A stretch of DNA of 49,251 bases from Mangrovicoccus sp. HB161399 (GTDB taxonomy: Bacteria; Pseudomonadota; Alphaproteobacteria; Rhodobacterales; Rhodobacteraceae): positions 1-49,251 of the forward strand of contig NZ_JAATVU010000043.1 in NCBI RefSeq assembly GCF_013184745.1. The letters are read 5' to 3'. A program made the translations under genes and the position numbers. The notes under the pieces were generated by a model. That model was not told the DNA's origin. It ran no database searches and saw only the letters and a list, made by a program, of their open reading frames with translations. This document shows, in pieces, positions 32,414 to 42,006 of the stretch; the stretch's first letter is position 1, and the number at the start of each line of letters is the position of its first letter.

Positions 32414-34764
32414 TGGATGCCAACCGCCACCGCTTCTGGATGATCGACCGTGCCGCGCAGCTGGAGACCGGCGCCGGCACCCACTGGTCGGCAGGATGCC
32501 GTGCGCTGGCCCTCGCCGGATCGGCCCCGGCCGCGGAGACCGCGCAGCCGCGCAGCCAGGCGCTGGCGCTTGCCGGAATGGCGCCGGTGGCCGCGGATGC
32601 GGCCGGCAACTACGCCTGGACCGACGGCACCGACATCCTTGCCGCGGGCGTGGCCGAGGAACCGGTCCTGCTGGTCTCCGATCCGCTCGGGGGCATGGCG
32701 GTCTCGGACATGGCGATGACGCCCGAGGGCGTTCTGGTTCTCTGCGGCGGCAGCGAGGGGAACGGCCGGGTCGCGCTGGTCGACTGCCGCGGCCGCTGGG
32801 CGATCCCGGCCGTGCTGGACCTGCCCGGGCTGCAGCCCGACCGGATCGCGGTCTCGGGTCCCGCGGTCTGGGTCCTGGAGCGCTCCGGCGGCCGGGTCTT
32901 CGCCCTCGCCGGGATGCCGCTGTCCGACCATGCCGCGCGGTTCCGCGCCTTCCGCCGCTTCCAGCCCGAGACCGATTACCTGGACCCGCCCCGGCTGATC
33001 GAGCAGGCGCCGGTCGGGCTGGCCCCGAACGAGCGGATCGCCGATGCCGCGGCCTCGCCCGAGGGCATGCTGGCGGTGCTGGTGCTGTCGCATCCGAATG
33101 CCCGCCGCGCCCATGCGGTGTTCCGCGCGCCGGGCGGCGCGGAGACCCGGCTGGAACTGCCGCAGCGCGGCTTCCCCGGCTGCCTCGGCTGGCTCGGGCC
33201 GCGGCGGCTGGCGGCGATCTATCCCGGCGCGCCCGCGGCGCTCGGCTTCGACATCGGCCCCGGCGAGGCGCCGCAGGAGATCTCTCTGGCACCGGCGCGG
33301 CTGCCGCTGCGGGCGCGGGAGAATGCCCGGCTCTGCCGCGGGGCGTCCTGGCCGGTCCCGGTCACCGCGGGGGCCGCGGAGGCCCGGCCGCAGAAGCCCG
33401 TGCCGCTGCGCGCGCTGTCCCTGCCCGGCTATGCCGCTTCGGGCACCGCGCGGCTGGCCGATCCCTTCGACTGCGGCAGCCCCGGCGCGGAATGGCACCG
33501 GCTGGTGATCGAGGCCGTGCTGCCGCCGGGATGCGGGCTGGCGGTCGACCTGGCCGCGGCGGACAGCCCGGAGGAGCTGGCGGAGGCGCCGCGCTGGCGG
33601 CATGTCTTCGGCGGGTCCGAAGCCGGGCCGGACATCCCCAGGGGCGCCTGGCTGGGCGAAGCCTCGGAGCTGCCGCATCATCCCGGCCTGCTCGGCACCG
33701 CGCCCGAACGGGACCGCGCGGGGGCCTTCTCGGTCCTCGTCCAGCGCGGCGGCATGCGCGACCGGGCCCTGCGCGGGCGCTACCTCGCGGTCGAGCTGAC
33801 CCTGGCCGGCACCGGCCAGGCGACGCCGAAGATCGCCGCGCTGCGCGCCTATGCCGAGCGCTTCTCGCTGGTGGAGAACTACCTGCCGCCGGTCTTCCGC
33901 AAGCGGCAGGACGCCGACCCCGAGGCCGCGGGCCCCGCTGACGGCGCCGATTTCTACGACCGGTTCGCGGCGCTCTTCGAGCACCAGCTGACCCGGATCG
34001 AGGACAAGGTCGCCGCCGCCTACCTGCTGACCGCGCCGGAGGCCGCGCCGCCCGCGGCGATGGACTGGCTGGCGGGCTGGATCGGCCTGTCGCTGGCGCC
34101 CGGCCTGCCCGAAACCGCGCGGCGGCAGATGCTGGCCGCCGGGACCTGGCTGCACCGCCGCCGCGGCACGCTGGAAGGCATGGCCCGCGCGCTCGACATC
34201 GCGACTGGCGGCGAGGTCACCCGCGGCGGCATCGTCATCATCGAGGATTTCCGCCTGCGCCGCACCTTCGCCACCATTCTCGGGGCCGATTACGGGCGGC
34301 GCGAGGACCCGATCCTCGCGGGCTTCGTCGAAAGCGGCAATTCCATCGTCGGGCCCGGGCTGTTCCTCGGCGACGGGACGTCCGGAGGGCTGGGCGAGGA
34401 GGAGCGCGCCGAGCTGCTGTCGCTCTATTTCGGCGCGGAGAGCGATCTCGATGCGGCGGCCGTCTTCGCGAAGCTGGCCTTCCAGGTGACGGTGCTGGTC
34501 CATGCCGACCTGCCGGATGCTGCCTTCGGCCTGGTCCGCCGGATCGCGGACGAGCTCGCCCCCGCCCATGTCGCGCTGCGCTTCGCCACCGGCTCGCAGC
34601 CCCTGCGGCTGGGGCTCTACAGCCTGCTTGCCGTGGACACCTATCTCAGGCCGCGCCCCGGCCTGCCCGCCATCCGGGTGGACGAAACCATTCTGGGCGA
34701 GGCGGCTCATGTGCGCGCCGCCCCGGCCCTCGACCCCCGCACAAATCCAGGAGAGACCCCATGA
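32413..34764 (+). CDS. gpI-like baseplate wedge protein with large N-terminal extension
   Basis: A 783-residue protein. Residues about 487-640 match the P2 gpI/phage tail family: ENYLPPVFRKRQD, FYDRFAALFEHQLTRIEDKV, MDWLAGWIGLSLAPGLPE and LHRRRGTLEGMARALDI. The first ~470 residues are unusual for gpI and show repeated strand patterns (LVLCGGSEGNGRVALVD, VWVLERSGGRVFALAGM, GMLAVLVLSHP, GWLGPRRLAAIYPG) that look like blades of a beta-propeller. A wedge fused to a recognition or scaffold propeller is inferred. It overlaps the next gene by four bases. Confidence 0.85.
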   Translation: MDANRHRFWMIDRAAQLETGAGTHWSAGCRALALAGSAPAAETAQPRSQALALAGMAPVAADAAGNYAWTDGTDILAAGVAEEPVLLVSDPLGGMAVSDMAMTPEGVLVLCGGSEGNGRVALVDCRGRWAIPAVLDLPGLQPDRIAVSGPAVWVLERSGGRVFALAGMPLSDHAARFRAFRRFQPETDYLDPPRLIEQAPVGLAPNERIADAAASPEGMLAVLVLSHPNARRAHAVFRAPGGAETRLELPQRGFPGCLGWLGPRRLAAIYPGAPAALGFDIGPGEAPQEISLAPARLPLRARENARLCRGASWPVPVTAGAAEARPQKPVPLRALSLPGYAASGTARLADPFDCGSPGAEWHRLVIEAVLPPGCGLAVDLAAADSPEELAEAPRWRHVFGGSEAGPDIPRGAWLGEASELPHHPGLLGTAPERDRAGAFSVLVQRGGMRDRALRGRYLAVELTLAGTGQATPKIAALRAYAERFSLVENYLPPVFRKRQDADPEAAGPADGADFYDRFAALFEHQLTRIEDKVAAAYLLTAPEAAPPAAMDWLAGWIGLSLAPGLPETARRQMLAAGTWLHRRRGTLEGMARALDIATGGEVTRGGIVIIEDFRLRRTFATILGADYGRREDPILAGFVESGNSIVGPGLFLGDGTSGGLGEEERAELLSLYFGAESDLDAAAVFAKLAFQVTVLVHADLPDAAFGLVRRIADELAPAHVALRFATGSQPLRLGLYSLLAVDTYLRPRPGLPAIRVDETILGEAAHVRAAPALDPRTNPGETP

Positions 34765-35639
34765 CGGTTCGACAGGACAATCCCAGCCGCGAGCTGTTCC
34801 CCGAGCGCGTCGCCTATGCCAACGGGATGCTGCTGGACGATGCCGATTTCCGCGCCGAGCAGGCCTATCACCGCGGGCGGCTGGCGCGGCTGGCGCGCTA
34901 CCTGCACGGCGACGGCACCGTGGCCGGGCTGGACGTCACCGCCGGAACCGGCCCCGATGCCCGGGTGACCGTGTCGCCGGGGCTGGCGGTCGACCGGATC
35001 GGGCGGCTCTGCGAGGCGCCGCAGGCGCTGTGCCTGACCCTGTCGCGCTGGTTCGAGGACCGCCAGGCGGAGCATGCCGAAGAGCTGGAGCGCGGCGGGC
35101 CGGGCACCCAGACCCGGCTGATGCGGGCCTTCCGCACCGGGGCGGGCGACACGCCCGACCATGTGCTGGCCGACGTGTTCCTCGGCTTCCGCGACTGCGA
35201 GACCGCGCTGCGCCCGGCCTTCGCGACCGGCAATTTCGACGCGCTCGACGCGGTTTCGCCGCTGCGGCTGCGCGAGGTGGCGGTGGCGACCATGGTTCTG
35301 CGCGCCGAGACCGATCCGCCGCTGCCGCGGGCCGCCCACGGCCCCGCGCTGGAGGGCGATTTCGCCGCCCGCCTGACCGCGCTCGGCGAGCGCAAGCGCC
35401 AGACCGGCTGGATCGAGGACGCGCTGTGGAACGGCGACGACGGCACGGTCGAGCCGGACATCGAGCATCCCGCCGACGTCAATCCGGCGGATGTCTTCCT
35501 TGCCCGGCTGATGCTGCCCGCCACCGCCGGCACCCCGCCCGCGCGCAACACGGCGATCGATCCGACCGCCGACAATGCCGCCCGCCACCACGCCTATTCG
35601 ACCGCCGAATTGCTGGCGCTGATCGCCACAGGAGACTGA
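34761..35639 (+). CDS. eCIS accessory protein A (shared EQ/GL module)
   Basis: A 292-residue protein of unknown function. Residues 20-60 carry a module with pattern NGxxL...DFRAEQAYHR...LHGDGTVAGLDV, followed by the strand VTVSPGLAVDRIGRL. The same module begins the next two genes. The pattern is common near phage-like baseplate and fibre genes, and I infer a peripheral baseplate or fibre-attachment part. The rest is helical and acidic (LSRWFEDRQAEHAEELERGG). It starts with a 4-base overlap on the wedge gene and is followed by the next gene after two bases. Confidence 0.65.
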   Translation: MTVRQDNPSRELFPERVAYANGMLLDDADFRAEQAYHRGRLARLARYLHGDGTVAGLDVTAGTGPDARVTVSPGLAVDRIGRLCEAPQALCLTLSRWFEDRQAEHAEELERGGPGTQTRLMRAFRTGAGDTPDHVLADVFLGFRDCETALRPAFATGNFDALDAVSPLRLREVAVATMVLRAETDPPLPRAAHGPALEGDFAARLTALGERKRQTGWIEDALWNGDDGTVEPDIEHPADVNPADVFLARLMLPATAGTPPARNTAIDPTADNAARHHAYSTAELLALIATGD

Positions 35640-35641
35640 CC

Positions 35642-38167
35642 ATGTCCACCTACGTGTCGCTGACCGACCGAGAGCTGATCGACGAGGCCACCGCGGCCGA
35701 GCTGCGCGCGCAGGGCGTGCTGTCGGTCGATGCCGAGCGCTCGCTGCCCGTCTGGTTCGACGGGCGCTTCCTTGCCGCCCGCGACCTGCTGCGCGAGCAG
35801 AACTACTTCCTCACGCGGCAGGGCGACATGGCCCGCGGCATGGGGCGCGGGGTGATCGACGGGCTGGAGGTCTATCCGTCCGCCGCCGCCGATGGCGCGG
35901 GCGCGCGGCTGGAGATCCTCGCCGGGCACGGCATCGCCAAGAGCGGCACGCACCTGCTGCTGGCCGAGGATCTGCAGATCGACCTTGCGGAACTCGCCGT
36001 GGCGGACGGGGTGAATGCAAGGCTCGGCACTTCCTCCAGCCCGGCGGTCCCGGCGCAGAACCGCTCGGGGCTCTTCGTGCTGTCGCTGCGCCCGGTGGAA
36101 TTCACCGCCAACAAGATCGCCTCCTACCCGACCGGCACCGACGGCACGCGCGACCTGCGCGACGGCGACCGGATCGAGGCGGTGGCGGTGACGCTGACCC
36201 CCTTCGGCGTCTCCGAGCCCGCCGCCGACAGCGGCACGCTGCGCGCCGCCGCCGCCCGGCAGATCTTCCGCGGCGGGCAGGACCTGCAGCTGGCGGCCCA
36301 TGCCCTGCCGATCGCGATGATCGCGATGCGCCTGGGCAAGATCGACTGGATCGACATGCACATGGTGCGCCGCACCCTCACCGCCTCGCGCCGCGACGTG
36401 CTGGGGCTGGGGCTGGCCGACGACCAGCGGCGGCTGGCGCATTTCCACCAGTACGACATGGTGTTCCGCGAGCTGGAGCAGAGCTACCTGGAAACCGGCC
36501 GCAGCCCGGCCTGGGCCGCGCGCGAGGCGTTCCGGCTGCTGCCGGCGGCCGGGCGCATGCCGCGCGGCGCGATCGACCCGGTCGCCTTCACCCAGAGCTA
36601 CTTCCCGCCCGAGATGGAAGTCGAGCTGTCGCTGATCCCCGAGGACGAGCTGCCCGCGCTGCTCGACGACAGCTTCGACCTCGCGCCGATCGACCTCGAC
36701 GGCGGCGAGGCGCTGGAGAATGTCGGCGTGCTGGTGCTGGTCCCGGTGCCGCGCAGCCTGCTGGCCAGCGAGATCTCGGCGCTGCAGCCGCTGGAGCGCC
36801 AGCTGCGTCCGGCCGCGCTCTACGGCTGGGGACATGTCAAGCCGCTGGAGCGGATCGACGTGTTCCGGCTGAGCCTGGCCGACGTGACCCGCGCGGCCCA
36901 GCCGCCCGAGCCTTCGGCGACGCAATCGGCCTGGGCCGACCTGCTCGCCCGCGATGTCGGCATCTGGTATGTCCGCCGCCGCACACTGGTGCGCAATCTC
37001 GATCTCGAGGACGTGCTGGTGCCGATCGTCTCCGAACCGGTCGAGGAGCCGGGCGGCGGGGACGGCGGCGGCGGGGACGGCGATGGCGGCGGCGATGGCG
37101 GCGGCGGCGATCCGGTGCCAGTGCCGGAGCCCACTCCGCTGGAGCTGGTGCTGCGGCGGATAGAAGGCTACGGCGATCTCGCGGAGTTGGCCAAGGAGGC
37201 GCTGGAGGCCGGCGACGACCGCGCCGCGGCGCTGCTCGACTACTACGGCAGCGGCACGACGGCCGACAATCCGCTGCAGGTGGCGGTGGCGCTGTTCCGC
37301 ACCGAGGATTCCGAGATCCCGCCGCGGCAGGTGCTGGCGATCCTGTCGGACACGCCGGTGAAGGGCTGGGCGCTGCTGCGCGCCGGCCTGCTGGGCACCG
37401 CGCCGGGCGAGGTGACCGAACGCCAGGCCAAGACGCTGGCCGTGCTGGCCGTCGGCGAGGCACTGCCGTCCTTCGTCAACCGCCTGCCCGGCATGGCCGA
37501 GACCGACCGGCTGAAGGCCATCGACCAGCTTCAGGAACTGATGGAGCAGGGCGACGCCGGGGCGGTCAACGAGTTCATGGCGAAGACCGCCGGGACCGGC
37601 GATTCCGGCCCGATCATCGCGACGCGCCCCTCCGATCCGGTCAGCCTGGTGGTGACAGACCGGCTCGTCACCGCTGACAGCGCCGCCGCCATTGCCGATC
37701 CGGTGCTGGCGCGGCGGATCGCGGCGCTGCAGGCCAAGCCCGCCGACGCCAATGTGCAGGAGACGCTGGCCAAGATCATGTCCGCGGGCAATGTCGGCAC
37801 GTCGCGGATCGCGATGACCACCATCCTAGCCAATCTGGAGCCGCTGGCGCGCCTGACCCTGCGGGCGGTCACGCCGCTGAGGGTGCTCGATGCCGCGACG
37901 GTGGAAAAGCTGGCGAAGGTGGAGACCGTCCTGCTTCCGGCGGCCACGGCGGCCTCCGTCCGCGATCCCGCCGCCGCCAAGGAGGACGCGCAGGTCGCCG
38001 AGCTCGTCGGCCAGGCCACCCGGCCGGTGCAGGTCGCCGCCATCGCCGACATGGCGAAGCGGCAGGCGGCCGCCGCCTGCGACAGCATCCGCAAGGCCTG
38101 CCTTGCGCGCGGCGCGACCGCGAAGTCGGTCGCGGCTGCCATCGACCAGATCGCCGCGGGAGGCTGA
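35642..38167 (+). CDS. eCIS accessory protein B (shared EQ/GL module, Gly-Asp linker)
   Basis: An 841-residue protein. Residues 41-77 repeat the module of the preceding gene (GRFLAARDLLREQNYF, then GRGVIDGLEV, then LEILAGHGIAKSG). Residues about 471-492 are a linker of only Gly and Asp (GGGDGGGGDGDGGGD and on), which separates a wedge-like first half from a helical, Ala-rich second half (about 500-841; LAELAKEALEAGDD, IAALQAKPADANVQETLAKI). The ATG at 35642 is two bases after the previous stop; the open frame upstream belongs to other genes. No enzyme motif is visible. Confidence 0.65.
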   Translation: MSTYVSLTDRELIDEATAAELRAQGVLSVDAERSLPVWFDGRFLAARDLLREQNYFLTRQGDMARGMGRGVIDGLEVYPSAAADGAGARLEILAGHGIAKSGTHLLLAEDLQIDLAELAVADGVNARLGTSSSPAVPAQNRSGLFVLSLRPVEFTANKIASYPTGTDGTRDLRDGDRIEAVAVTLTPFGVSEPAADSGTLRAAAARQIFRGGQDLQLAAHALPIAMIAMRLGKIDWIDMHMVRRTLTASRRDVLGLGLADDQRRLAHFHQYDMVFRELEQSYLETGRSPAWAAREAFRLLPAAGRMPRGAIDPVAFTQSYFPPEMEVELSLIPEDELPALLDDSFDLAPIDLDGGEALENVGVLVLVPVPRSLLASEISALQPLERQLRPAALYGWGHVKPLERIDVFRLSLADVTRAAQPPEPSATQSAWADLLARDVGIWYVRRRTLVRNLDLEDVLVPIVSEPVEEPGGGDGGGGDGDGGGDGGGGDPVPVPEPTPLELVLRRIEGYGDLAELAKEALEAGDDRAAALLDYYGSGTTADNPLQVAVALFRTEDSEIPPRQVLAILSDTPVKGWALLRAGLLGTAPGEVTERQAKTLAVLAVGEALPSFVNRLPGMAETDRLKAIDQLQELMEQGDAGAVNEFMAKTAGTGDSGPIIATRPSDPVSLVVTDRLVTADSAAAIADPVLARRIAALQAKPADANVQETLAKIMSAGNVGTSRIAMTTILANLEPLARLTLRAVTPLRVLDAATVEKLAKVETVLLPAATAASVRDPAAAKEDAQVAELVGQATRPVQVAAIADMAKRQAAAACDSIRKACLARGATAKSVAAAIDQIAAGG

Positions 38168-38168
38168 G

Positions 38169-41100
38169 ATGACCATGCCGAGTCTCGACTGGATTGCCGG
38201 GGAGCGCGCCCTCGACGTCGCGCCGCGCTTCGCCCCGCAGGTGGGCGGCGATTGGCTCAAGCGGTTGAACTACCTGCCGGGCCGGTCGCTGACCGCCGCC
38301 GCGCTGCAGGCCGAGCAGCGCCAGCGCGACCGCCGCGGCGCTCTGCTGTGCCAGGCGCTGACCCCGGGCGTGGTCACCGGCCTGTCGGTGCGCGCCGAGC
38401 CGCTGGAGGACGACGCAATCATCCATGTCGCTCCGGGAGCGGGGATCGGCCATGACGGCGAGGACATCTCGGTCGAGGGCGGGCTGCGCTGCCGCCTGTC
38501 GGACATCCCCCCGGCCCGCGCCATCGCCGATGCCGGGCAGCCGCCGCGCGGGCTGGTGATCCTGTCGCTGAAGCCGGTGCGCGCGGTCGCCGCCGGCCCG
38601 GACAGCGGCGACGATCCCTGCCCGGTGGATCCCGGTGCGCTGGCCTATGCCGACCTGACCATGGCCGACGGCGCCTGCCTGGTCTGGTCGCCGGTCGACA
38701 TCACGCCGCCCGAGGGCACCCCGCCGGCGCGGCGGCGGAACCTGCTGGCCGATGCGCTGCTGCGCGAGGAAGAGGCCGAGGCCCGCGCCGGACGCTTCCC
38801 GGCCTGGACCGTCCACGGCCTGCCGATCTGCATGCTGCATGTCGCCGAGACCGGGGCGATCGACTTCCTCGACCGGTTCTCGGTGGCGCGCGCGGGCGGC
38901 GGGCTGGAAACGCTGGCCCCCTCCTCCGGCTCGGTCGGACGGGCGGCGCTGCGCCGGGCGCGCTTCGACCAGTTCGTCGAACAGCTGCAGGACCTGCGCG
39001 CCGCCGGGCAGGACCTGGCGCCCGGCGCCGCGCATTTCCGCTACCTGCCGCCCGCGGGCGTGCTGCCGCCCGGGCTGATGGATTTCGCCGCCCGCAGCCT
39101 GCGCTTCTTTCCCGCGGACTGGCAGCTGCGCGCCGCGCCGGTCACCACCGGGCAGTTCGAGGCGCTGCTGGCCGAGGCCGCCTCTCTGGCACCCTTCGAC
39201 CTCTCGCGCCCGGACATGGCCGAGATCCTCGTGCCGGTGCCCGATGCCGTCTGGGAGCCGCGGCTCCTGGTGATCGAGACGGTCAGCCCGCGCTTCCAGC
39301 AGGAGATCGACGCCAGCACCGCCGATGTGGCCGACTACACCTCCCGGCGCGACCAGATGCGCTTCATGGCCGGGGCGGTCTTCGCGCTGGTCGATCCGGA
39401 GACCGTGCCGGACTACGGCGAGGACGTGCCGGTGCCCGAGGTTCTGTCCGACGGCATCACCGACCACCGCGCCGCCGCAATGGCGATCCTCGACGCGCTG
39501 TCGGCGGACATGGCGGAGCTCGACATCTCGGACGCCGAGAAGGAGCTGGCCGATGCCCGCGGACTGCCTCCTGCCGGGGACGCCGCGGCCTTCCGCGGGC
39601 TGAAGCCGCTGGCCGAAGAGGTCCAGTCCCGCGTCGGCAACGCCAATGACGTGCTCGACCTGTCCTACCTGCGGATGCAGACCGACATCTTCCGCGCGCG
39701 CAAGAACCTGCTTGGCCAGACCGACGCGATGCGGCTGTCGACCTCGCCGGTGGTGGGCAAGATCGCGCTGGAGGCCGAGACCAGCGTCGAGGCCTATGAC
39801 CGCGTGTCGAAATATTTCGAGGCTTCCAAGGCATCGGTCCCGGCCGTGGCCGCGGCAGCGCAGCCCGCGGAAGCCACCTTCGCCATGCGGGCGGTCGCCT
39901 TCGAACCGGCGGTGATCTCGCCGTTGCCGATCGCGCTGGCCCAGCCGGTCGGCACCGCGGTCAGCCAGCCGATCGGGCAGATCGGCGCCACGCCGATCCT
40001 GCCGCTGACCGGCATCTTCGCCGCCGACAAGATCGCCGTGCAGACCATCCAGTCGAGCGTGTCGAAGATCGCGGTGCAGAACCTGCTCTACGGCGCGCGC
40101 GCGCCCTACCGCACGCTGACGATCGCCGACCGGCTGCGGCCCTCGCCCGCGCAGGAGGCGATGAATGCCGCGCGCACCACCAAGGCCGAGATCGTGCGCT
40201 CGATGCAGAAGTTGGAGGTCCATCTCGGCGGGCTGGCCGTGCCCTCGACCTCGGGCAGCCGGGTCGTGCTGGCCAGCGCCGATTTCCAGCGGATCGACGG
40301 CGAGATCCGCGCGGCGCATCCCAACCAGGAAAGCGACGGCTTCCGCGCCTGGAGCGTGATCCTCGCCCATCGGGTGGCGGTCGCCGCCCCCGATCTGGAC
40401 GCGGTGGACATCGACGCGCTGCGCGCCGCCCTGCCGCAGGCGGAGCTGTCCGCGGGCGCGCAGGCGCTGCTGTCCCAGATGCTGGCCCAGCTGCGCGAGG
40501 AGGCGGTCTCGCTCGGCGATGCCGATGCGCCGCGCTGGATCCAGTCCTCGGCCTTCGACCCCGAGCCCGAGAATCCCGACGAGGCCGACTATTTCTCCGC
40601 CGCCGTCGCCGTTCTGGAATCCGCGGTCGACATCCTGCATGCGGTGGAGGCGCGGCTGGGCAGCTATTCCGGCTGGCTCGACCTGATGCGCAAGGCGCTG
40701 GTCGGGGCCTACACTCTGGCCGAGGCCTGGCAGTCGGAGATGGACGCCATCGCCGCCGACCTGGAAGAGGCCCGCCACGACCTGCACCTGGCCGAAGCCC
40801 TGCGCGACGAGGAAGAGGCACGGGTGCTGGCGCTGAACGCGCGCCGCCAGGACGTGCTGGAGAAGAACGTCACCATCCTCGGCTTCCTGCGGCCGCGCAG
40901 CGCCGACCGCTTCGCCACGGCGCCCTCGACGCCGCTCTACGGCGAGTTCCGCGATCCGCTGCCGCAATGCTTCCGCAACAACGAACCGCCGCCCGCCGAC
41001 CTGGAGGCGATGCTGGCGAACCTCAGGGAGCTGCCGCTGGGCACGCTGGCAGAGCTGCGCCCGCTGATCGACCGGCTCAACGCCGCCGAGCGGCTGAAGG

Positions 41101-41969
41101 CGGTGTTCGACTTCGCCCGCCGCCGCGCCGGGCTGATGCGCGGCCGCCAGGCGGTCCAGCCGGTGCAGTCCCACGCCACCGGCACCGGCGCGCGGCTGGT
41201 CCGGAAGACGCTCGACGCGCGGCAGGCGGCGCTGCAGCAAAGCTACAAGGCGCGCGCTGCGCTCGACCTGGCGCAGCTCGCGCCGCTGAGCTGGACCCAG
41301 CTGCGCCGCCGCGCCTGGGAGGATCTGTCCTTCGCCGACCTGCTGGAGTCCGGCGAGGGCGGCTCGGGGCTGGCGCGCGAGGCCTGGCAGGGCTTCGAGC
41401 GGATCGAGGACGTCTCGGTCTGCCTCTACCAGCAGTTCCGCCAGGTGCCCGCCGACCTTCGGCTGACCTGGGCGGAGGCCTTCAGCGTGCATGACGCGCC
41501 GGCCGACCTGACCCGCTACCAGCGCCTGCCCGGCTGGGGCCGGCTGCGCCCGCAGGACGCGATCACCCACGAGGACTGGCGCGCGCTGGAGCGGATGGCG
41601 GGCTGGATCCTGTCGCAGTTCGACCTTGCGCAGGACGACGGGCGCAGTTTCGCGTCCGAGCTGATCCAGGTCTGCCTGCTGCTGGCCAGCCACGCGCCGG
41701 TCGCTGCCATCGTCGAGGGCACCGCGGCGCGCACGACCGAACTGAAGCCCGGCGGTCTGGTCGAGATCGACGCCTCGCGCGGGGTGCTGAAGATCGGCAT
41801 GACGGCGCGGTTCGGCGCGGGCGGGGCGACCGGGGTAATCGAGGATCTCTCGGGCACCACCGCACGGGTGCGGATCGCGGCGGTCGAAAGCATCGGCGCC
41901 GTGCTGGCCACCGGCGATGCGGTCTCCTTCGCCGAACCGAAGGCCGGCAGCTTCGCAGGGCTGCGCTGA
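38169..41969 (+). CDS. eCIS accessory protein C (very large, shared EQ/GL module)
   Basis: A 1266-residue protein, the largest of the structural operon. Residues 36-75 repeat the module of its two neighbours (PGRSLTAAALQAEQRQ, then TPGVVTGLSV, then HVAPGAGIGHDG). The rest is mostly helical with likely coiled coils (AWQSEMDAIAADLEEARHDL, AEALRDEEEARVLALNARRQ). The last ~90 residues are strand-rich (GVLKIGMTARFGAGGATGVI), as in a small barrel. GGGAGG six bases before ATG fixes the start. Size and position fit a long fibre, cage or scaffold around the baseplate; nothing in the sequence decides between these. Confidence 0.65.
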   Translation: MTMPSLDWIAGERALDVAPRFAPQVGGDWLKRLNYLPGRSLTAAALQAEQRQRDRRGALLCQALTPGVVTGLSVRAEPLEDDAIIHVAPGAGIGHDGEDISVEGGLRCRLSDIPPARAIADAGQPPRGLVILSLKPVRAVAAGPDSGDDPCPVDPGALAYADLTMADGACLVWSPVDITPPEGTPPARRRNLLADALLREEEAEARAGRFPAWTVHGLPICMLHVAETGAIDFLDRFSVARAGGGLETLAPSSGSVGRAALRRARFDQFVEQLQDLRAAGQDLAPGAAHFRYLPPAGVLPPGLMDFAARSLRFFPADWQLRAAPVTTGQFEALLAEAASLAPFDLSRPDMAEILVPVPDAVWEPRLLVIETVSPRFQQEIDASTADVADYTSRRDQMRFMAGAVFALVDPETVPDYGEDVPVPEVLSDGITDHRAAAMAILDALSADMAELDISDAEKELADARGLPPAGDAAAFRGLKPLAEEVQSRVGNANDVLDLSYLRMQTDIFRARKNLLGQTDAMRLSTSPVVGKIALEAETSVEAYDRVSKYFEASKASVPAVAAAAQPAEATFAMRAVAFEPAVISPLPIALAQPVGTAVSQPIGQIGATPILPLTGIFAADKIAVQTIQSSVSKIAVQNLLYGARAPYRTLTIADRLRPSPAQEAMNAARTTKAEIVRSMQKLEVHLGGLAVPSTSGSRVVLASADFQRIDGEIRAAHPNQESDGFRAWSVILAHRVAVAAPDLDAVDIDALRAALPQAELSAGAQALLSQMLAQLREEAVSLGDADAPRWIQSSAFDPEPENPDEADYFSAAVAVLESAVDILHAVEARLGSYSGWLDLMRKALVGAYTLAEAWQSEMDAIAADLEEARHDLHLAEALRDEEEARVLALNARRQDVLEKNVTILGFLRPRSADRFATAPSTPLYGEFRDPLPQCFRNNEPPPADLEAMLANLRELPLGTLAELRPLIDRLNAAERLKAVFDFARRRAGLMRGRQAVQPVQSHATGTGARLVRKTLDARQAALQQSYKARAALDLAQLAPLSWTQLRRRAWEDLSFADLLESGEGGSGLAREAWQGFERIEDVSVCLYQQFRQVPADLRLTWAEAFSVHDAPADLTRYQRLPGWGRLRPQDAITHEDWRALERMAGWILSQFDLAQDDGRSFASELIQVCLLLASHAPVAAIVEGTAARTTELKPGGLVEIDASRGVLKIGMTARFGAGGATGVIEDLSGTTARVRIAAVESIGAVLATGDAVSFAEPKAGSFAGLR

Positions 41970-42006
41970 TGGAGCGGCGGGGCGGCACCGGCCGGAGGTG
42001 CGTGCG

